Below, piece by piece: positions 47,701-53,116 of a stretch of DNA of 64,000 nucleotides. Location of the stretch: positions 78,457,540-78,521,539 of the forward strand of contig OY755246.1 in assembly GCA_963576725.1 (NCBI GenBank). The letters are read 5' to 3'. Position numbers and translations under genes: made by a program. The notes beneath the pieces were generated by a model that was given only the letters and a program-made list of their open reading frames with translations, searched no databases and was not told the DNA's origin. Every line of letters starts with the position of its first letter. Within the stretch, counting starts at the first letter, position 1. Source of the stretch: Azorinus chamasolen (taxonomy: Eukaryota > Mollusca > Bivalvia > Cardiida > Solecurtidae).

Positions 47701-48197
47701 GGGTTAAAATGCGATCCAGGGCAATGCAAACGAATTGTTGATGCAAATGTATTCAATTCAATTTTGTTCAAATAATATATTGCATAAAACATACATTTGT
47801 ATATATATATATATATGCTTGTATATTCATTAAATTTTCTGATTGGCGATAGTCACAAACTAAATAATCTGTATGCAACAAACTCTGTCTTAATCGGACA
47901 TCAAAAGCGTCCACATAATTCATACTTACCCTTTAATGTGTACTCGAACTCAGATGTGCTTACAACAGTTTCCGACTCGGTAGTTTCAGCAGTCCTCTGC
48001 TTTTCCGCATCATCTGTATGCTTCGGCTCTGTGTTCACGACAGTGTGGTCAGGAGCGTCTCTATCAACTTCTTTAGATTTAGAAGCACCAGTCAGTTTCC
48101 CAAGAATCATATCAATAGAATACTTTCCTCCTTTCGTCGAACTTCGCTTGACTATCGATTGGTCAGTTTCAGTTTTCATATACAGCTCATTCGACAT
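14947..48197 (-). CDS. Isx: Paired-class homeobox transcription factor, Isx-like (gene span, 5 coding exons)
   Basis: Predicted nuclear DNA-binding transcription factor of 329 residues, from joining 48197-47930, 20031-19867, 18028-17868, 17168-17037 and 15210-14947 (990 nt including TGA). Junction phases are 1, 1, 0 and 0, and all match. Visible parts: eh1/octapeptide-like YSIDMILG (residues 26-33), normally a Groucho-type corepressor contact; a Ser/Thr/charged linker; homeodomain 153-212 with R5, F8, L16, F20, W48, F49, Q50, N51 and R53; OAR motif about 304-320. Q50 is typical of paired-like proteins. The intron between homeodomain positions 46 and 47 is a known paired-class landmark. Isx is favoured by THYPDV, by [13 protein letters not shown] and by the EK-GN-G-Q-L pattern just after the homeodomain. 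No paired domain is seen. Another paired-like family is possible. Gene structure is strong; the Isx name is moderately sure. Confidence 0.82.
15577..15682. repeat. Foldback with inverted GGCGGGAAA motifs in intron 4
   Basis: Arms of about 24 bp starting GGCCAATAATTTC and ending GAATTTTATGGCC. Inside are GGCGGGAAA at 15593-15601 and TTTCCCGCC at 15645-15653, both E2F-like, plus a CCAAT box at 15579. It may be a small transposon remnant rather than a regulatory element. Confidence 0.45.
16200..16390. repeat. Decayed foldback with tandem outer arms
   Basis: Related to 11045-11140. Four copies of a GTGGTCACAACATTGGGTTTG-like arm with GAGAAATA spacers follow one TTTAGAATCGTCTCAAAT core. It lies in homeobox intron 4. 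Confidence 0.6.
16811..17012. mobile_element. Tig-A copy next to homeobox exon 4
   Basis: TA-CAGTAACCCCCC at left; palindrome AGAAAGCTCC-TAGA-GGAGCTTTCT. It lies about 24 bp beyond the exon 4 splice donor, inside intron 4. Confidence 0.8.
17037..17168 (-). CDS. Isx: Isx-like homeobox gene, exon 4 (recognition helix end)
   Basis: 132 nt, 44 codons, phase 0 at both ends, residues 199-242. The acceptor is TTTTTTCAG. It opens with [12 protein letters not shown], the DNA-contact helix with W48, Q50 and N51, then [16 protein letters not shown], which resembles the stretch after the homeodomain in vertebrate Isx. The donor is CAG followed by GTACTC. Reading through instead would reach a stop in about 15 codons, close to a Tig-A transposon, so splicing to exon 5 is preferred. 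Confidence 0.9.
17231..17465. mobile_element. Tig-B remnant in homeobox intron 3
   Basis: TA-CAGTTGAACTTCAATACAT left end and TTCGGAAAATTTACAATACT-type inner sequence; the right half is decayed. Confidence 0.6.
17868..18028 (-). CDS. Isx: Isx-like homeobox gene, exon 3 (homeodomain positions 1-46)
   Basis: 161 nt coding the end of codon 145 through residue 198. The acceptor is a pyrimidine-rich TTGTTTTGAAG and the donor is CAG followed by GTAGTT. It carries the N-terminal arm, helices 1 and 2 and the start of helix 3: KRRFRTTFT, then L16 and F20, the THYPDV loop and NLPEARVQ. A Met upstream in the same frame at 18089 is open, but the sequence between it and 18029 reads as a polypyrimidine tract and acceptor, so it is probably intron. 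Confidence 0.93.
18970..19858. repeat. Minisatellite with GAATTCTAGATA core in homeobox intron 2
   Basis: About 28 irregular units of 30-33 bp, each with AATTCTAGATAC then a TCGAGATTGGC or TCGAGACTGG spacer. It shows a higher-order repeat of roughly 330 bp (compare 18990-19250 with 19300-19570). It stops about 8 bp from the exon 2 donor. Confidence 0.93.
19867..20031 (-). CDS. Isx: Isx-like homeobox gene, exon 2
   Basis: 165 nt coding residues 91-144 plus parts of codons 90 and 145. The acceptor is CCATTGCAG and the donor is TTA followed by GTAAGTATA. The protein is a hydrophilic linker rich in Ser, Thr, Glu and Pro, including [13 protein letters not shown], as is usual between octapeptide and homeodomain. 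The last base A joins GT from exon 3 to make Ser. A 0.9-kb minisatellite starts within about 10 bp of the donor on the intron side. Confidence 0.78.
20345..21110. repeat. 30-bp AT-rich minisatellite
   Basis: About 25 units built on ACAGGACATAATTTACTAAA followed by TTATAATTAA, with frequent indels. It lies in homeobox intron 1. Confidence 0.92.
21365..21905. repeat. 33-bp minisatellite
   Basis: About 16 units of CAAGCAACAAACTGACTCGT plus AATAAAACAAGTC-type spacers, including compound units with an extra AACATCAC word at 21535-21660. Repeated open frames here come from a unit length divisible by three. Confidence 0.93.
22303..22524 (-). mobile_element. pB-B copy
   Basis: TTCA-CCCATTCCCTCATATTG to GAGGTAATGAA-TTAA with full palindrome and TATA tip. 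Confidence 0.9.
22546..22803 (-). mobile_element. pB-A long-form copy
   Basis: TTAA-CCATTTCCTCCATAC to CAGGAAAAGAG-TTAA; hairpin from 22590 with the altered but paired tip GGCCCC-GTAG-GGGCC. Confidence 0.9.
22880..23040. mobile_element. pB-D remnant
   Basis: CTCGACATCTCGGCGGGATCC half hairpin, then GCAGACGACAA twice. Confidence 0.6.
23040..24125. other. Low-copy intron 1 sequence, no exon recognised
   Basis: A frame of 86 codons at 23369-23629 is open but has no recognisable domain and is on the opposite strand to the homeobox gene. Confidence 0.45.
24129..24176. repeat. Poly-C tract
   Basis: Nearly pure C run broken by three T bases and ending in an ACAC run. Confidence 0.95.
24380..24583 (+). 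mobile_element. pB-B copy, left hairpin arm deleted
   Basis: TTAA-CCCATTCCCTCATAGAC to GGGAATGGG-TTCA; only TGATGCTCTATTTATCACAA of the palindrome remains. Confidence 0.85.
24700..24900. mobile_element. Tig-A copy, decayed
   Basis: GCAAGTGGTTGCTTAATACAG arm and right end GGGTGCTACTG-TA remain; the tip has diverged (AATCAGATATAGGAATTTTC). Confidence 0.65.
25014..25263 (-). mobile_element. pB-C copy, opposite orientation
   Basis: TCAA-CCCTTCGCTTGC to GCAAGCGAAGGG-TTAA; palindrome GACAGCTCC-TACA-GGAGCTGTC. Confidence 0.9.
25268..25496 (-). mobile_element. pB-A long-form copy, damaged hairpin
   Basis: TTAA-CCGTTACTCTATAAAG to AAAGAGTAAATTG-TTAA. Confidence 0.75.
25840..26067 (+). mobile_element. 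pB-B copy
   Basis: TTAA-CGCGTTCCCTCCTAG to GGGAATGTG-TTAA; palindrome tip CTCC-TATA-GAG has lost one G. Confidence 0.9.
26735..26905. mobile_element. Tig-A copy, decayed
   Basis: CAACAGAACCTGTCCTAAGC left, GGTTCTACTG-TA right, and arms with GCAAGTGGTTGCTTAATGC. Confidence 0.65.
27015..27203 (-). mobile_element. pB-B copy, decayed left end
   Basis: Right end GAGGTAATGGA-TTAA; half palindrome. Confidence 0.75.
27672..27838. repeat. Foldback, about 165 bp
   Basis: Left arm from CATGCTTATAAAGC to GATTTGAG and right arm from CTCAAATCTGACC to AAGCATGG. The left arm holds one extra copy of an internal CAAGCTTTTGATTGGTCAGA unit. It sits inside a pB-A-like remnant (hairpin word TGATGAAACAG follows at 27847). 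Confidence 0.85.
27977..28245 (+). mobile_element. pB-B copy with right-flank stutter
   Basis: CAA-CCCATTACCTCATAGG to GGGAATGAG-TTAA. After the palindrome ATGGTTTCATA is repeated four times. Confidence 0.9.
28273..28528 (-). mobile_element. pB-A copy
   Basis: TTAA-CCCTTTTCTTTATATAA to CTGGGAAAGGG-TTAA; hairpin from 28311 with an extra GCT in one arm and TCGA tip. Confidence 0.93.
29065..29322 (+). mobile_element. pB-A long-form copy
   Basis: CTCTTTCCCTGTTGAATC to AAAGGAAATCG-TTTA; hairpin 29206-29278 with TACA tip and a small CTGTT insertion in the right arm. Confidence 0.88.
29997..30224 (-). mobile_element. pB-B copy
   Basis: TTAC-CCCATTCCCTCATATTG to GGTAATGGG-TTAA with perfect palindrome. 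Confidence 0.9.
30778..30844. repeat. pB-A-related 67-bp palindrome
   Basis: CAAACAGTGCAGACCCTGAT, AGAGGGATCC-TCTA-GGAGCCCTCT and mirror, same subtype as the 3' UTR element at 14836. Confidence 0.88.
31435..31506 (+). tRNA. tRNA-Pro (CGG)
   Basis: 72-nt cloverleaf. The acceptor arms GGCTCGT and ACGAGCC pair, with discriminator C. The anticodon stem CTCGC/GCGAG encloses loop TTCGGGT, giving anticodon CGG. The T arm is CCCGG with GTTCAATTC, a good B box. No intron. A T run just after position 31508 suits Pol III termination. It lies inside homeobox intron 1, antisense to the gene. Confidence 0.96.
31767..31961 (+). mobile_element. pB-B copy, hairpin tip deleted
   Basis: TTAA-CTCTCCTAGGCT to GGATAATGTG-TTAA; ATAAATCGAGCA joins straight to TTTATCACAATGG. 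Confidence 0.8.
32325..32925. repeat. (TCTCTG)n polypyrimidine repeat
   Basis: 600 bp of TCTC and TCTG words with almost no purine other than G. Three overlapping open frames through it are low-complexity artefacts. Confidence 0.97.
33328..33462. mobile_element. Tig-A remnant
   Basis: CACAGTAAAACCTGTATTAAG left end and a GCAGGTGGTAGC arm; the right half is cut by a pB-A element. Confidence 0.55.
33467..33708 (-). mobile_element. pB-A copy
   Basis: TTAG-CCCTTTCCTTCATATAG to CAGGGAAAGGG-TTAA; hairpin 33496-33563 with TCTA tip. Confidence 0.92.
33769..33955. repeat. 27-bp minisatellite
   Basis: Seven units of CAGGGTCAATCTTTTCCAGA followed by TTTCTGA or TTTCTGC. It directly follows a pB-A element. 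Confidence 0.93.
34428..34552. repeat. ATTTTCTCCACCACTT minisatellite
   Basis: Six to seven imperfect 16-17 bp units upstream of the minus-strand tRNA-Pro. Confidence 0.85.
34655..34726 (-). tRNA. tRNA-Pro (CGG), second copy
   Basis: By eye, base for base the reverse complement of the tRNA at 31435-31506, including the CTACTTTT that follows the 3' end. It has the same CGG anticodon and lies in the opposite orientation about 3.15 kb away. The match beyond the gene is short, so this is a small duplicated cassette or a homogenised pair. Confidence 0.96.
35030..35305 (-). repeat. tRNA-derived SINE-like element
   Basis: On the minus strand the 5' end (from about 35305) reads as a degenerate tRNA: A-box-like TGATCTAGTGGTAACGCGC, then B-box-like GGTTCAGATCC about 35 nt on. 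The tRNA fold is broken in the anticodon arm. A non-tRNA body follows to about 35030. The 3' limit is not sharp and no clear target duplication was seen. The exact SINE family is not known to me. Confidence 0.6.
35391..35583. mobile_element. Tig-A copy
   Basis: TA-CAGTAAAACCTCTCTATAA to GAGAGGTGTAACTG-TA. One arm is shortened at the tip (AAGTAATAGGAGCGTTCTG). Confidence 0.85.
35785..35962 (-). mobile_element. pB-D copy, best hairpin
   Basis: GCAAACAGTTTGGAACCAGA, GAGACGCCGAG-TAA-CTCGGCGTCTC and mirror; then GCAGACGACAAAG, GCAGACGACAGAG and GCTAAAGGG-TTAA. Confidence 0.88.
35990..37340. other. Low-copy intron 1 sequence, no exon recognised
   Basis: Open frames of 60-90 codons on both strands overlap at 36507-37028; none shows a known domain. 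A tip-deleted pB-A hairpin lies at about 36146-36185. Confidence 0.4.
37344..37490. repeat. Foldback, about 145 bp, near-perfect arms
   Basis: Arms run from AGGATCTTGCATTCGTGTTC to a centre at about 37418 and back. The inner arms around GTCTTTTTAAAACGATAAAA are perfect over more than 40 bp. Confidence 0.92.
37650..37889. mobile_element. Tig-A copy with duplicated right arm
   Basis: TA-CAGTAAAACCTCTCTATAA to GAGATTTTATTG-TA. After the tip CTCCTATAGCAG the right arm GCGTTCTG(C/T)TTTACTTTCAC occurs twice. Confidence 0.85.
38270..38565. repeat. Short interspersed CATCCAACGATAAAAA units
   Basis: About eight copies of a 35-45 bp unit with GAGCATCCAACGATAAAAA and CAGTTATTACAA words, partly decayed. 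A CAACACCCAACAC simple repeat lies just before it at 38078-38120. Confidence 0.75.
38966..39175 (-). mobile_element. pB-B copy, decayed, tip deleted
   Basis: GACGCCTCTGTAAAAGTCAC, ATAAATAGAGCATTAGG and AGGTTGGGTC words in order. Confidence 0.7.
39395..40490. repeat. 563-bp tandem duplication
   Basis: ATGTTTGATGTCTGAGTAAT recurs at 39403 and 39966, and the copies stay similar to the shared end TTAACACCATCGCAA (about 39955 and 40487). The second copy has lost about 30 bp near 40290. Each copy holds AGGTCAAAGGTCA. Confidence 0.93.
40754..41040 (-). pseudogene. Fragment of an uncharacterised repeat-borne protein family (H-TGC motif)
   Basis: Minus-strand text with [17 protein letters not shown] then GKKTCWKKY recalls a protein common in many invertebrate genomes with an HA(F/I)TGCDT...F...GKK pattern. 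The Asp after TGC is Asn here, and stops lie upstream. Function of the family is not known to me. The neighbouring plus-strand reading frame is taken to be a shadow. Confidence 0.4.
41462..43430 (-). pseudogene. Decayed jockey/CR1-type LINE reverse transcriptase relic
   Basis: Minus-strand fragments in broken frames follow the order of a non-LTR polyprotein: a linker with a [15 protein letters not shown] piece near 43000, RT palm [17 protein letters not shown] around 42290 (where GVPQG is expected), and a C-terminal block at 41797-41462 with QRRAT, FYRFVND and IIWNKLP, as found at the ends of jockey-like polymerases. The palm glycines are altered, the catalytic Asp-Asp box is not recognisable, and stops and frameshifts are frequent. 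The assignment is from motif memory. Confidence 0.65.
44322..44645. mobile_element. Tig-B small transposon
   Basis: TA-CAGTTGAACTTCGATAACTC left and GAGATATCGAGGTTCAACTC right, with extra inverted CGAGTTATCCGA words near both ends. The centre is TGCTGAAAGCTCC-AGTA-GGAGCTTTCAGCA. About 320 bp, no coding capacity. Confidence 0.88.
44850..45048. mobile_element. Tig-A-like copy
   Basis: Weak ends, but the palindrome AGAAAGCTCC-TGCA-GGAACTTTC and the GGTAGCTTAATACAG arm are clear. Confidence 0.55.
45335..45525 (+). mobile_element. pB-B copy
   Basis: TTAT-CCATTCCCTCCTAG to GGGATTGGG-TTAA; short hairpin GAGCAAATGTTC. Confidence 0.8.
45793..45895. repeat. 50-bp direct duplication
   Basis: TGATTAAATTACGTCATTAA through GAATTAATAAAA occurs twice in tandem with a 3-4 bp joint. 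Confidence 0.9.
46401..46655 (+). mobile_element. pB-A long-form copy
   Basis: ATAA-CCCTTTCCATGTTC to ATGGAAAGGG-TTAC; hairpin about 46551-46618. Confidence 0.88.
47155..47365 (-). mobile_element. pB-B copy close to homeobox exon 1
   Basis: Complete palindrome with CTCC-TACA-GGAG tip; the left end is merged with decayed sequence. Lies about 560 bp inside intron 1. Confidence 0.85.
47463..47706 (+). mobile_element. pB-A long-form copy just inside intron 1
   Basis: CACCCTTTCCCTGAATATTC to AAGGGAAAGGG-TTAA; hairpin 47602-47669. It ends 224 bp from the exon 1 donor. Confidence 0.9.
47930..48197 (-). CDS. Isx: Isx-like homeobox gene, exon 1 (start codon, eh1 motif)
   Basis: Codes residues 1-89 plus the first base of codon 90. 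The ATG at 48197-48195 has A at -3. The exon ends AAGG before a strong donor, GTAAGTATG, at 47929. Residues 26-33, YSIDMILG, match the (F/Y)SI(D/E)xIL pattern of paired-class octapeptides; human Isx has a similar FSIEAIL near its N-terminus. The rest is acidic and Ser/Thr-rich. The single leftover G joins the AA that opens exon 2 to make a Glu codon, which links this exon across about 27.9 kb of repeats. It lies outside all recognised repeats. Alternative or extra upstream exons cannot be excluded. Confidence 0.75.
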
Positions 48198-48539
48198 TTT
48201 GTAAGAAAAAAGTAGTTCAAACTATTTAAATATCCATACGCGACATAATTACGTTTACATATTTTTTCACAGAATATTATTACATTTCCGCATACATGTA
48301 CTTCTAGTTCTTATCCATTGACTTAAAAATAAATGGATCGCGCACAGATAATATTTTAGCTGAGAATATGCTGTGGTCACTGCTTCTTCAAAAGCCCGTC
48401 AATAGAGAATTATGAGTTGACAACAGCCCGTGAGAAATACGCAACAGCATCAAATCAAAGACAGTCGAAACCCGTTAGCAAATTGACACTGAATTGAAAA
48501 CCTACTTTATACAAGCATTTAGCACATTTTTGTTTGATT

Positions 48540-48690
48540 TAGTTAGATTGGGAGTGGATTATAATGCCAGTTATCCTCAGTTTCTGATAAGAACGACAAT
48601 ATTTATTGGCCGTTACTGCGTATGGGCCGGTCAAACGCCTGATTGAGGCGGAACCAAACTACACGAGCGCTTATTGAAGTAGAGCAATTT
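48540..48690. promoter_or_regulatory. Candidate proximal regulatory block upstream of homeobox exon 1
   Basis: Repeat-free stretch 340-490 bp upstream of the start codon. It holds TGATAAG at 48585-48591 and an inverted GATA core at 48571-48575, a TATTTATT forkhead-like site and an inverted CCAAT box near 48600-48608, then a CpG-bearing segment to about 48680. GATA and forkhead factors are known gut regulators, which would suit an Isx gene. This is motif matching only. Confidence 0.25.
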
Positions 48691-48734
48691 ATCAACTCTC
48701 ACCTTGTTGTAAAAATTGTCATTCACACTATTTC

Positions 48735-48995
48735 TCGACCCTTTTCCTGTTGAATATTCATGTGAGAAATAATGAAATCATGAATATTTATTATATGAAT
48801 ATTTATAATAGCATATACTTTATACACAGTTTTTTTGGTATTAATAGAAACTGTTGGGTCAGATCTATTATAATTTCATTTCATAAGCAAACAGAGCAGA
48901 CCCTGATCACACGGCTCCTACTGGGGTCATCTGATCTGTGTCTTCTCTGTTTGCAACGGCGTTAAATGGTGTTTATATGGAGGGAAAAATTAGAT
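48735..48995 (+). mobile_element. pB-A long-form copy upstream of homeobox exon 1
   Basis: GACCCTTTTCCTGTTGAATA to TGGAGGGAAAAATTAG; hairpin about 48887-48954. About 540 bp upstream of the start codon. Confidence 0.85.
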
Positions 48996-50096
48996 TTATA
49001 CATGAACACACTGTGACTGAAGAATGCATCTGAATAGAACTATGGTCTGGATCAAACCTCGCTGTGTAAAAATGATGTCTCCTCAAATTTGGATCTGGTG
49101 CCATTTTGACTACTCCCGATTCGATCCAGCTTTTGAGAAATTATTGACCGAGTGTCAAAACGTTTTGATCCTGATGGGACACCGATCTACTTGGCGCCTG
49201 ATCTGTAGCTAAACTGTTTGCAAATGCGAGTCATGAGGCAGAGAAAGGAATTAGGGTTGACGGTCCAAGTCACATTATTCTGAAAATTGTTAAAGTAATA
49301 GTTTCTACTTGCAACGCGTTTTAAAATTTCCTAACAGTTATATAAATCATTTATTTGCTGAAACGAAGTAGATCTCAAGAAAAACAATCGAATAAACGCC
49401 GAAGTAAACAAAAAATGATATTGAAGACGCGATCTTATTTGTCAATGTGTTATAGTTTTTATTCGGCTCGCGCTTTAGTTTCGTTAACTGTTAGACAAAG
49501 GTCGATAATATTTTGCAATAGAACAAAAATATCAGTATAATTGAAAATGGTTTTATTTTTATCCCAGGTCAAATTGACAATCTTCATAATAATGATTAAC
49601 CATTACAAATACCAAGTTATATGATGTTATTGAAAATATGCGTGTATTGTTTGGACTTTCTGTTTAACCCTTTCCCTGTTCAGTATGCATGTAAGAAATA
49701 ATGACGCCATGAATATTTATTGGCTGATCTTATAATTACATATTCATACAGGAATGTTTCGTATTTGTGGAAGAAGAGTTGGATCTATTATAATTTATAA
49801 AATTTATTATATTTATATAATTGACCTACCGGTCAGGGTCAAGACATTTTGTTGAAACCATTGGTGTCAATGTATACACGAATATATTTTAGATGCACCT
49901 CCTCCCATATAACAAATGGATGAGTTCCAAAATCTGATTTGGGCGAGTGTACTTTAGATAATGTGGGACGTGGTGGGTTAACCTAAATACAAATCATACA
50001 AAACTGAGACGTGGGGAAAATACAGTTTTGCCTAGAAGCAAGTTAGCAAGTTAACTATATGGGATAAATTAACAACCAACACGTTTTTTATTTTAC

Positions 50097-50132
50097 TGCA
50101 TACATGTTTCGATTTACATCTTCATCAGTGCA
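50097..50132 (-). ncRNA. Candidate minimal hammerhead ribozyme in Penelope-like 3' region
   Basis: On the minus strand: TGCA, CTGATGA, A-GAT-GTAA-ATC, GAA, ACATGT, A, TGCA. CTGATGA and GAA match the hammerhead core. ACATGT is self-complementary (stem III, workable as a dimer), the cleavage triplet would be GTA, and TGCA/TGCA forms stem I. Stem II has an unpaired or mismatched first position, so activity may be weak. Penelope-like elements are known to carry such minimal hammerheads. Confidence 0.5.
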
Positions 50133-50218
50133 TAACAACTATACTATACTTAACGTCACGGAAGTGACGTCATCGTATAAACAATGGCGGGAAAATTAAA
50201 CGTAACGTTACGACGAGT

Positions 50219-50407
50219 TTATCCCTTTACTCCATAGATACGCATTTTTACGCCTTTGCAAACAGAGTAGACCTAGATCAGACGGCTCATATCGGAGCCA
50301 TCTGATCAGGATCTGCTCTGCTTGCTGATGATAAAAAATAGTTATGAGTAATTCATACTATTGGCGCAAATATTTCTTACATGAATATTCAAGGAGGAAA
50401 GGGTTAA
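50219..50407 (-). mobile_element. pB-A copy inserted in the Penelope-like element
   Basis: TTAT-CCCTTTACTCCATAG to GGAGGAAAGGG-TTAA; hairpin from 50258 with tip GGCTCATATCGGAGCC. Confidence 0.88.
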
Positions 50408-50589
50408 GAATGTCTGAAAATGCATACAGGCGGATTGCAAGAATACGAATAATTCCTATAGAGATATATATATATAAAAACCAAAAATTGGAAATAACGA
50501 CTGTATGCCTCTGTAACGTTACGTTAATTAACAGGAAAATATGTGTATCAAGTATATTTAATAGAACAATTAGATATCATATATAACTT

Positions 50590-51105
50590 TTAGATATCAA
50601 ATATAGCTTTTGCATTTAAACCTTTTGGTGTAAGAGTGTCCATTTTATGGATCCAGTATGTTTCTTTGCAAAGTCGTTCTAAATTATCATTAACAATATC
50701 GAAAGGCATAAATGTAAAGTCATCTAAAGAGTGGTTCTCAGAATTAAAGTGTGTTGCAACAGTGGTAGAAAATCTTGAATCGATGAAACCATTTATATCG
50801 AATCTATGGCTGTTCATACGTCTAGAAACAGGTTGCATAGTTTGACCAATATATTGTATGTTACATTTCTTACACGATATCAAATAAATGACATTACTTG
50901 TAGAACAGTTGGTATTACATCTAAGGTTATAAATGTCACCTGAAATATTACTCGTGAAGGAAGAACTTGAACTTATATTCTTACAATGAGAACATCTATT
51001 TCTATTACAAATCGATGATGCACAAGTATGTTGTTGGGAAGAAAAATTTGAATGCACTAAATGATCCCGTAAATTACGCGGTCTCTTGTAAGCTATTTTT
51101 TTTTT
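50590..51105 (-). pseudogene. GIY-YIG endonuclease domain of Penelope-like polyprotein
   Basis: About 170 residues are open to a stop at 50590. A Cys-rich region (CNRNRCSHC, then paired Cys further on) precedes NVIYLISCKKCNIQYIGQT, the GIY-YIG core, then RRMNSHR, an Asn/His stretch, CKETYWI with the likely catalytic Glu, and a C-terminal PKGLNA. This order of Cys motif, GIY-YIG, Glu and GLN is typical of Penelope-like elements, where the domain nicks target DNA. No ATG opens the frame (it runs from TTG in the target repeat), so it is a truncated relic despite having no internal stop. Confidence 0.85.
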
Positions 51106-51124
51106 CAAGTTAACTATAGAAATC

Positions 51125-51230
51125 TTAACACTTCCCCTTGTATAAAAGCCTGTTCACGCATTTGCAAACAGAGTAGACCCGGGACAGATGGTTTCTATAG
51201 GAGCAGTTTGATCAGGGGAAGTCTACCATA
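51125..51230 (-). mobile_element. pB-A remnant beside the Penelope-like element
   Basis: TTAA-CACTTCCCCTTGTATAAAA and a damaged hairpin; it starts 7 bp after the target repeat. Confidence 0.7.
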
Positions 51231-51299
51231 GCCAAAACATTCTGTGTACACAACCAATGCACTACTTTTTCAAAAGTTAAGAGACGGTATGTAGTAGTC

Positions 51300-51434
51300 A
51301 AAATAGCACAACATTGCGTAGTGATACACTTTAGAACAATTATGTTTTGTAAATTTTGGAAGGACCGAACTTTAAATTTGAGTTATCATGATATTTGAGT
51401 TATCCGAGTTCGAGATATCGAAGTTCAACTGTAC
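51300..51434. mobile_element. Tig-B right-end fragment
   Basis: Ends GAGATATCGAAGTTCAACTG-TA; no central palindrome is left. Confidence 0.75.
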
Positions 51435-51774
51435 ATATTGCACTCCTCAGCGTCTCACCAGGATCAACATTGTTTGACACTAAGACAACAGTTTTCGCCA
51501 AGAAATGTAAGTGTCATAGGGTGAAGCTAATTCCGACTCTACTTGAATAAATTTTGATTATTGAATTGGTGTTATTTGTTATCTTTTCAATTCCCATATG
51601 ATCGACAGAACTCCTTGTCCAACTTGTTTTGACGGAAAAGGGGAACTAACATAATATACTTTTGCATGCTAACTTTCTAATCACGTGATAATTGGTCATT
51701 TTGGTCACTTTCGGTCAGACATCTTGGTTTTGCAGCAAAGCATAATATTGTTAATCTGCATATTATTGAATTAG

Positions 51775-51940
51775 CGGTCTTGGAAACAGGTGGTAGCTTA
51801 ATGCAGGGTGAGTGTCATGCAAAAAGCTCCTATAGGAGCTTTCTGTATGACTTTCCCCCTGCATTAAGCAACCACCTGCCTAAAAGTGTCTAAATTCTTC
51901 TCTACTATAATTCCAGTTCAAAGGAGGTTTGCTGTACTTG
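51775..51940. mobile_element. Tig-A copy
   Basis: Arms GGTGGTAGCTTAATGCAGGG and mirror around AAAAGCTCC-TATA-GGAGCTTT; the right end reads GGAGGTTTGCTG-TA. Confidence 0.7.
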
Positions 51941-52304
51941 CAACAAGTTTTTAAAATGCCATAAATTACACAAATTATTTGTTTATACGCTGAGAGGAAG
52001 TTAAACGCAAGAAAACCTGATTTGAATAAATGCTGAAGAAGACAAAACATTCATCTGGTTGATATCGAATACCCCAATGTTATTCGCCGATCTGATAGTA
52101 TTTATTCGGGTTGCGTTTTATTTTTGTAACTGTTCGTCATAGGCCTTTAATATATTGTTGTACAGCAAACATGATCGACGAAAACGGGGGTTTTTGTATC
52201 ACAGGCACATTTTTTCGATATAAGTACAATTTGATAAACTGAACATAGCAAATACCATGTTTTATGAGTTATTGGAAACATGCGTTTGTTGTAGGGACTA
52301 CCAA

Positions 52305-52565
52305 TCTAACCCTTTCACCGCTAATGTCGTATTTATAAATGCACCACGACAAGTAGTGCAGTCCCAGATCAGACGCCACCTTTTCAAGGCGGCGTCTTAT
52401 CAGGGACTTCATTATTTGTCTCAAACTCTATTTCTATGTCTGTGCTTTATTCCTTTGAAATTTACATTTATTTATCTCATTTCCTTAATTTACCGAATGA
52501 TTTAACAAACTTGGATTTCAGACGACAATTTAGAAATTGAGCGCCGAAAAGGTTAAAGGTTAAAT
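52305..52565 (+). mobile_element. pB-D-related copy with AAGGCGGCGTC hairpin
   Basis: CTAA-CCCTTTCACCGCTAATG to GCGCCGAAAAGG-TTAAAGGTTAA; hairpin GCAGTCCCAGATCAGACGCC and mirror. Confidence 0.75.
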
Positions 52566-53116
52566 CACAGTATTTTAATTATCAGACAAGTGGTAGCACA
52601 TCGGAAAACCCCTCACGAAGATCCTTATTGCAAAATTTCACATATTAGGAGCCCCAGGTGTTTGGGGGCTCATCCACCGGCGGTGGCAAGACCCGTCTTG
52701 ACGAAAGAGCCATAGTGTTTTATGGCCCGCACCTGTGGGCTATTGTTTTAACGTCTGTCTTGTTTAAATGATCACTACTTTATCCCTTATTTCACTTTAA
52801 AACAAATAATATCTGTACAAAATATCACCTTGTACAACTTCTACTTTCTTCCATATCGTTCTAACTTCTTAGAAATGATTGACCAAATGCAATACAACGT
52901 TGGTCCTGACGAAGCACCGTGTATCTGTGTGTCTCATCCGGATACAAACTGTTTGTAGGTTCGTGTCAGGTCGCAGGCAATGCAATAAAGGTTAATCTGT
53001 TCTCCGTTCAAATATTCTTGGGATTGCAAGTCCATAAAGTATACAGTATTACTGTACCTTCGTTATAGTTAGAATGCCGTAGTTTGTACGCTCGTTAGTT
53101 TTGTCGTCTGCAGAAA

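Larger units (their letters stand above)
50060..51105 (-). mobile_element. 5'-truncated Penelope-like retroelement copy
   Basis: Bounded by a 13-bp direct repeat, CAAGTTAACTATA, at 50047-50059 and 51106-51118, read as the target-site duplication. In element orientation it starts with an A run, keeps only the RT-endonuclease linker and the GIY-YIG domain, then a 3' region with a hammerhead-like motif near its end. The reverse transcriptase is absent. A pB-A transposon has inserted in the 3' region (50219-50407). Confidence 0.75.

Noticed and set aside
48223..48232. TATTTAAATA as TATA box for the homeobox gene
   Set aside because: It lies about 26-35 bp before the ATG, leaving almost no 5' UTR; AT-rich words are common here.
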